Of a stretch of DNA of 64,000 nt, positions 60,361-64,000 are shown one piece after another. A program made the position numbers and the translations under genes. The notes under the pieces are model-generated. The model had not been told where the DNA came from and made no database searches. It saw only the letters and a list, made by a program, of their open reading frames with translations. Source of the DNA: CAZYFH01 sp965197395 (GTDB lineage Bacteria; Acidobacteriota; Vicinamibacteria; Vicinamibacterales; UBA8438); assembly GCA_965197395.1 (NCBI GenBank), contig CBDANB010000006.1:248001-312000 (forward strand), read 5' to 3'. Numbering within the stretch: the first letter of the stretch is position 1; each line of letters opens with the position of its first letter.

Positions 60361-61680
60361 TTACCCCGGGGTGTCGACGAGCCGGATCAGCTCGCCGACG
60401 AGATACACCGAGCCCGACGCGCAGACGAGCGGTCCTCTGGTCCATGCCTCGGCCAGTGCCTCTTGCGGCCCCGCCGCCGCTGAGACCGTCACGTCCGGCC
60501 GGGCCTTGTGCACCAGCGCTGCGAGGTCGGCGGCTTTTCGGGCCCGGGTGGTGGCCACCGGTGTGCACACGAATGCCGTCGCGGCCGCACCGAGCGCCTG
60601 TACCATGCCGACCACATCCTTGTCCTCGAGCGCCCCGAAGACGAAGGGCAGGCCGCCCGGCGCCACTTCCCGCACGTAGGCGCCGAGCGCGGTTGCGGCG
60701 GCGACATTGTGGGCCGTGTCGAGCAGGACCTGTCGCGTGGGATCGCAGGTGAGCAGCTCGAGCCGTCCACGCCATCGCACATCGGTCATCGCATCCCGGA
60801 TCGCCGCCGGCGGCACCGAGAGGCCCGCCGTTTCCAGCGCCTCGAGGAGCCGCACCGCCACGACCGCGTTTCGGATCTGGTGGCCACCGCGCAGGGCGAG
60901 TGTCAACGGGCCGTACCTCGCTTGCGGCGTGGCCAGCGCTTCCACCCGGCTCACTCCATCGTGCTGGCTCACACGGAGCTCGGTGCCGGCTGCCGCGTCG
61001 ATGAACCGCGCGCCGCGTTGCTCGGCGGCGCCGTAGAGGACGTCGCGCGCCGCCGGCTTCGTCTCGCCAGTGACGACGACAGCGCCCTCGCTGATCACCC
61101 CTGCTTTCTCGAACGCGATCGCCTCGACCGTCGTCCCGAGGTAGCGCTGGTGGTCGAGGTCAATCGTGGGTACGGCTACCGCGACTGGCGTCACGACGTT
61201 GGTCGCGTCGAACCGGCCGCCCATCCCCACCTCGAGGACCGCCACGCGCACCTGCGCGGCCCGAAACACCGACAGCGCCATCGTCGTCGTCGCCTCGAAA
61301 AACGTCGGTGGCGCATCGAGCCGACCCTTGCGCAACAGCGTGTCCACCGTCCGGCGCACGTCGTGGGCGGCTCCGCCCAGTGTCAAGGTGTCGACCGGTT
61401 GCCCGTCAATCGCGATCCGTTCCGCGAGATCGACGAGGTGCGGCGAGGTGTAGAGACCCGTGCGATAGCCGGCGGCGCGTAACCCGCGTTCGAGCATCGC
61501 GGCGACCGACCCCTTGCCGTTCGTCCCGGCCACGAGGACCGACGTGAACGCGTGCTCCGGGTGGTCCAACGCCGCGGTCAGCGTTCTGATGTTGGAAAGA
61601 CCGAGTTTGATGCCGTATTGCTCGAGGCTGAACAGGTAGGTGAGTGGGTCGGCACTTGAAGGCGGACGCGGAGCCTTCAC
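60361..61680 (-). CDS. folC: Folylpolyglutamate synthase/dihydrofolate synthase
   Basis: This 439-aa Mur-ligase-like enzyme has LTYLFSLEQYGIKLGLSNIR, ATP-binding VLVAGTNGKGSVAAMLERGL, YTSPHLVDLAERIAIDGQPV, FEATTTMALSVFRAAQVRVA, VLEVGMGGRFDATNVV and LLDTAHNVAAATALGAYV. It adds glutamates to folates. It lies 3 bp after the kinase gene and 11 bp before lptD in a minus-strand operon. Confidence 0.94.
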   Translation of the reverse strand: MKAPRPPSSADPLTYLFSLEQYGIKLGLSNIRTLTAALDHPEHAFTSVLVAGTNGKGSVAAMLERGLRAAGYRTGLYTSPHLVDLAERIAIDGQPVDTLTLGGAAHDVRRTVDTLLRKGRLDAPPTFFEATTTMALSVFRAAQVRVAVLEVGMGGRFDATNVVTPVAVAVPTIDLDHQRYLGTTVEAIAFEKAGVISEGAVVVTGETKPAARDVLYGAAEQRGARFIDAAAGTELRVSQHDGVSRVEALATPQARYGPLTLALRGGHQIRNAVVAVRLLEALETAGLSVPPAAIRDAMTDVRWRGRLELLTCDPTRQVLLDTAHNVAAATALGAYVREVAPGGLPFVFGALEDKDVVGMVQALGAAATAFVCTPVATTRARKAADLAALVHKARPDVTVSAAAGPQEALAEAWTRGPLVCASGSVYLVGELIRLVDTPG

Positions 61681-61683
61681 GTG

Positions 61684-62322
61684 CTAGCCGTTCGTGCGCG
61701 GCACGTAGTAGCGCGTCCCGCGCTGCATGTCGTTGAGCTGCTTGACGAAGTCGTCCAGGGCCGTCTCGCCCCATTCCACATCGAAATGCGAGGTTTCCAC
61801 GACGAGCAACGGCGTCGCTGTGTAGTGAAAGAAGAAGTGATTGTATGCCTCGTTCAACTCACCGAGATACTCCGGGTCTGGGAGCGCCGACTCGTCGCCC
61901 GCTGGGCGCGCGCGTGCGCGCCGCCGCAACACGTCGGTCGGCGTCTGCAAGTAGACGACGAGGTCGGGGCTGACCACGTCCTGCGCCAGCAGGTCGTAGA
62001 GGCGCTGATAGATGAACAGCTCGTTGTCGTCGAGGTTCAGATAGGCGTAGATCTTGTCCTTGGCGAACAGGTAGTCCGATACGGTGAGCTGGTCGAACAA
62101 GTCGGCCTGCCGCAACGCCGCCTGTTGTCTGTGACGCGCCAGCAGCGAGAAAAGCTGGGCTTGAAACGCGGCACCGGACCGTCCCGCGTAAAAGTCGCGC
62201 AGAAAGGGATTGTCCGTATCGTCGAGCACGGTGCTCGCGTCGAGACGGGCGGCGAGGCGCTCAGTGAGCGCGCATTTGCCAACGGCTATCGGACCCTCGA
62301 TCGCGATGTAGCGAAAGTCCAA
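61684..62322 (-). CDS. Deoxynucleoside kinase (dGK/dAK type)
   Basis: The TTG at 62322 gives 212 aa starting LDFRYIAIEGPIAVGKCALT. The P-loop GPIAVGK is followed by Cys where kinases have Thr or Ser. Other family marks are LFSLLARHRQQAALRQADLF, the VSDYLFAKDKIYAYLNLDDN with the DRS-equivalent region, and VYLQTPTDVLRRRARARPAG (LID Arg-rich). It phosphorylates deoxynucleosides for salvage. The frame is open to 62406 but that would overlap the divergent gene; the TTG fits where similarity starts. Confidence 0.82.
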   Translation of the reverse strand: MDFRYIAIEGPIAVGKCALTERLAARLDASTVLDDTDNPFLRDFYAGRSGAAFQAQLFSLLARHRQQAALRQADLFDQLTVSDYLFAKDKIYAYLNLDDNELFIYQRLYDLLAQDVVSPDLVVYLQTPTDVLRRRARARPAGDESALPDPEYLGELNEAYNHFFFHYTATPLLVVETSHFDVEWGETALDDFVKQLNDMQRGTRYYVPRTNG

Positions 62323-62371
62323 GATGGCGCGAGTATAGCCAAATTCACTGCGTGCTATGATGGCTGCGGCG

Positions 62372-64000
62372 ATGTTCACGGCCAGTGTGTTTCGCCTGCG
62401 CCGCACCTCCGCACTCTCTACTTTCCTCGCCGCGTCACTCGTCGCGAGCGCCTGCGCGACCGCGCGACCCGCCGTCGTGGCGCCGCCGCCCCCGCCGCCG
62501 GCGGATCAGAAGCTCTCCTGGATCCTTCGGCTCGAGGACCAGCGCGTGCTGCGGGACCCGGTGCCGGAACCGGTGACCGTTCAGGCGCCTCAAAGCGCGC
62601 CCGCGAGCGCCGCAACACCGGTGCTCGCCGCCCCGCCGCCGCAACGTCCGGATCTGATCGCGCTGCTCGCCGATCCCGAGGCGAGGCTCCGCCGGCGGGC
62701 GGCGCTCGCGCTGGGTCGCGTCGGCCTCGCCGAGGCCGTGCTTCCGCTCGTCGAGCGGCTCGATGATCCCGAGGCGGAGGTGCGCCAGATGGCCGCCTTC
62801 GCACTTGGCCTGATCGGCGACGTGTCGGCCGCCGGGCCTCTGCGTTTGGCGCTCCAGGACCCATCGGCGAAAGTGCAAGGTCGCGCGGCGCAGGCGCTCG
62901 GCCGTGTCGGGGACAGCGCGGCCGGCGCGGCGGTTGGCGCGCTGGTCGAGCGCCACGTCGCGGCCGCGTTCGACGTCGACCCCGAAGACCTGTCGTACCC
63001 CCAACGCGACGAGGTCGAGGCGTTCCGGCTCGGGCTCTACGCGCTTGCCGATCTGGGCGCGTTCGATCCCCTCGCTCGCGCGATCCTCGAGGAGGACCAA
63101 CCCATTCTGTGGTGGTGGCCGGTCGCCTACGCGCTCCAGCGATTGGAGGATCCTCGCGCCCTCGAGGCCCTGACGACGCTGGCGGGTGTGCCGGGGAGCG
63201 TCGGGGTGGCCCTTGCGGCGCGGGGACTCGGCGCCATCGGCGACCCGCGAGCCGTGGCTCCGCTCGTCGCCCTCCTCGACCGCGACCGGCGCGACGATCG
63301 GGTCGTCGCGAGCGCGATCCGGGCGCTCGGCGCCATTGACGACGACCGAGCCGTGGCAGCGCTCGATGCCTTCGTCCGCGCGCGTGACCTCGATCCCCGG
63401 CTCCGGCTCGAGGCGATCGACGCGCTCGGGCGTCTCGCCAGCGTACGATCGGTGGACGTCTTCACGGAGCTCCTGGCCCACCCCTGGCCGCCGCTGCGGG
63501 CGGCCTCTCTTCGGGCGCTGGCTGCAGCGGACGCCGAGTCATACGTGCTCACGCTGTCAGGCTACGGGTCCGACTCGGATTGGCGCGTGCGGGTGGCGAT
63601 CGCGGCCGGCCTCCGCCAAATCGACCCCGACGCCGCGCAATACCGCCTGGCGCTGATGCTGACCGACGAAGACCCGCGTGTGGTGCCGAGCGTGCTCGAG
63701 GCGCTCGTTGCCGTGCGCGCGCCGGACGCACCCGCCACGTTGACGGAGTACCTGGCGTCGCCCGACGTCGTCGTGCGAAGAACCGCGGCGCGGCTGCTTG
63801 GCGAGCTGCAACCGGAGGGCGCGGAGGCGACGCTCGCGGATGCGTATCACGCCGGTCGATCCGACGCGTCCTATCTGGCGCGGAGCGCGGCGCTCGAGGC
63901 GCTGGCTGCCTATGGAGGTCCGCTCGCGGTCGAGACGCTCCGGTCCGCCTTCGACGACGCCGACTGGGCAGTGCGGGTGCATGCGGCCGAGTTGCTAGGC
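62372..64000 (+). CDS. HEAT-repeat lipoprotein (partial)
   Basis: The frame is open from ATG 62357/62372 to the window end (more than 540 codons), so the C-terminus is missing. It starts with a signal sequence ending LVASAC, a probable lipoprotein cysteine, then a Pro/Ala-rich linker (VVAPPPPPPADQ) and a HEAT/PBS-lyase repeat solenoid: LLADPEARLRRRAALALGRV, LDDPEAEVRQMAAFALGLIG, LQDPSAKVQGRAAQALGRVG and further copies at about 31-residue spacing. HEAT solenoids act as protein-binding scaffolds; a periplasmic binding role is inferred. It is divergent from the kinase, with about 50 bp between starts. Confidence 0.78.
   Translation, partial: MFTASVFRLRRTSALSTFLAASLVASACATARPAVVAPPPPPPADQKLSWILRLEDQRVLRDPVPEPVTVQAPQSAPASAATPVLAAPPPQRPDLIALLADPEARLRRRAALALGRVGLAEAVLPLVERLDDPEAEVRQMAAFALGLIGDVSAAGPLRLALQDPSAKVQGRAAQALGRVGDSAAGAAVGALVERHVAAAFDVDPEDLSYPQRDEVEAFRLGLYALADLGAFDPLARAILEEDQPILWWWPVAYALQRLEDPRALEALTTLAGVPGSVGVALAARGLGAIGDPRAVAPLVALLDRDRRDDRVVASAIRALGAIDDDRAVAALDAFVRARDLDPRLRLEAIDALGRLASVRSVDVFTELLAHPWPPLRAASLRALAAADAESYVLTLSGYGSDSDWRVRVAIAAGLRQIDPDAAQYRLALMLTDEDPRVVPSVLEALVAVRAPDAPATLTEYLASPDVVVRRTAARLLGELQPEGAEATLADAYHAGRSDASYLARSAALEALAAYGGPLAVETLRSAFDDADWAVRVHAAELLG

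Noticed and set aside
61681..62766. 361-codon plus-strand frame across the kinase and the HEAT-repeat gene start
   Set aside because: It is antisense to the kinase and out of frame with the HEAT-repeat protein; no motifs.

Overview
This is a GC-rich chromosomal segment (C/G strongly preferred at third codon positions) from a diderm bacterium that makes peptidoglycan. An LptD-like outer-membrane protein, a dTDP-sugar operon, a complete division/cell-wall (dcw) cluster, DivIVA, a GTG-rich start repertoire and the gene neighbourhood (mutS2-dnaG-rpoD-tRNA, lepA-lepB) look like Acidobacteriota, perhaps Vicinamibacteria. That placement is inference from gene content. Nearly all of the window is core metabolism and cell-cycle genes. 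There are no phage, plasmid, transposase or CRISPR genes.

Layout. 1-12.6 kb: start of a thiamine-dependent dehydrogenase E1 gene (cut by the window edge), a cupin, rhomboid protease and MurJ flippase (minus strand), an ECF sigma factor overlapping a zinc-finger/O6-alkylguanine methyltransferase fusion, a frameshifted lysine-2,3-aminomutase-like gene, a divergent PEP carboxylase, a secretin-domain protein, a sugar epimerase and a divergent YchF. 12.8-29.5 kb: dcw cluster mraZ-rsmH-ftsL-ftsI-murE-murF-mraY-murD-ftsW-murG-murC-ftsQ-ftsA-ftsZ, mostly with 1-4 bp overlaps. It is preceded by a good promoter and a three-repeat MraZ operator, and has no murB or ddl. 29.5-38.7 kb (minus): a small SpoVG-like candidate, an RNase HI-AcpS fusion, a zinc-ribbon coiled-coil protein, a CAU tRNA with a terminator, rpoD, dnaG, mutS2, larB. 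38.9-43.6 kb (plus): citrate synthase, a DUF411 gene with an in-frame TGA, lepA, lepB and a small membrane protein. 43.7-48.7 kb (minus): coupled operon rpiB-glyA-dinG-yggS-divIVA. 48.7-53.9 kb: rRNA methyltransferase with a tandem repeat, TPP riboswitch plus thiC, a secreted protein, an M20 peptidase, and a truncated htpX colliding with a radical SAM gene. 54.9-62.3 kb (minus): deoxynucleoside kinase-folC-lptD-rmlA-rmlB-rmd envelope operon. 62.4 kb to the end: a HEAT-repeat lipoprotein running off the edge.

Most striking: the DUF411 gene at 40.2 kb has TGA exactly where the first Cys of the family's TCGCC motif belongs. The reading frame continues in full family sequence after it, and a 7-bp hairpin with G-U at the start of its loop sits 22 nt downstream, at the geometry of a bacterial SECIS. 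It is a strong candidate selenoprotein. Next come the RNase HI-holo-ACP synthase fusion, the sigma factor paired with a zinc anti-sigma-like domain fused to an alkyltransferase, and three families of short intergenic repeats.
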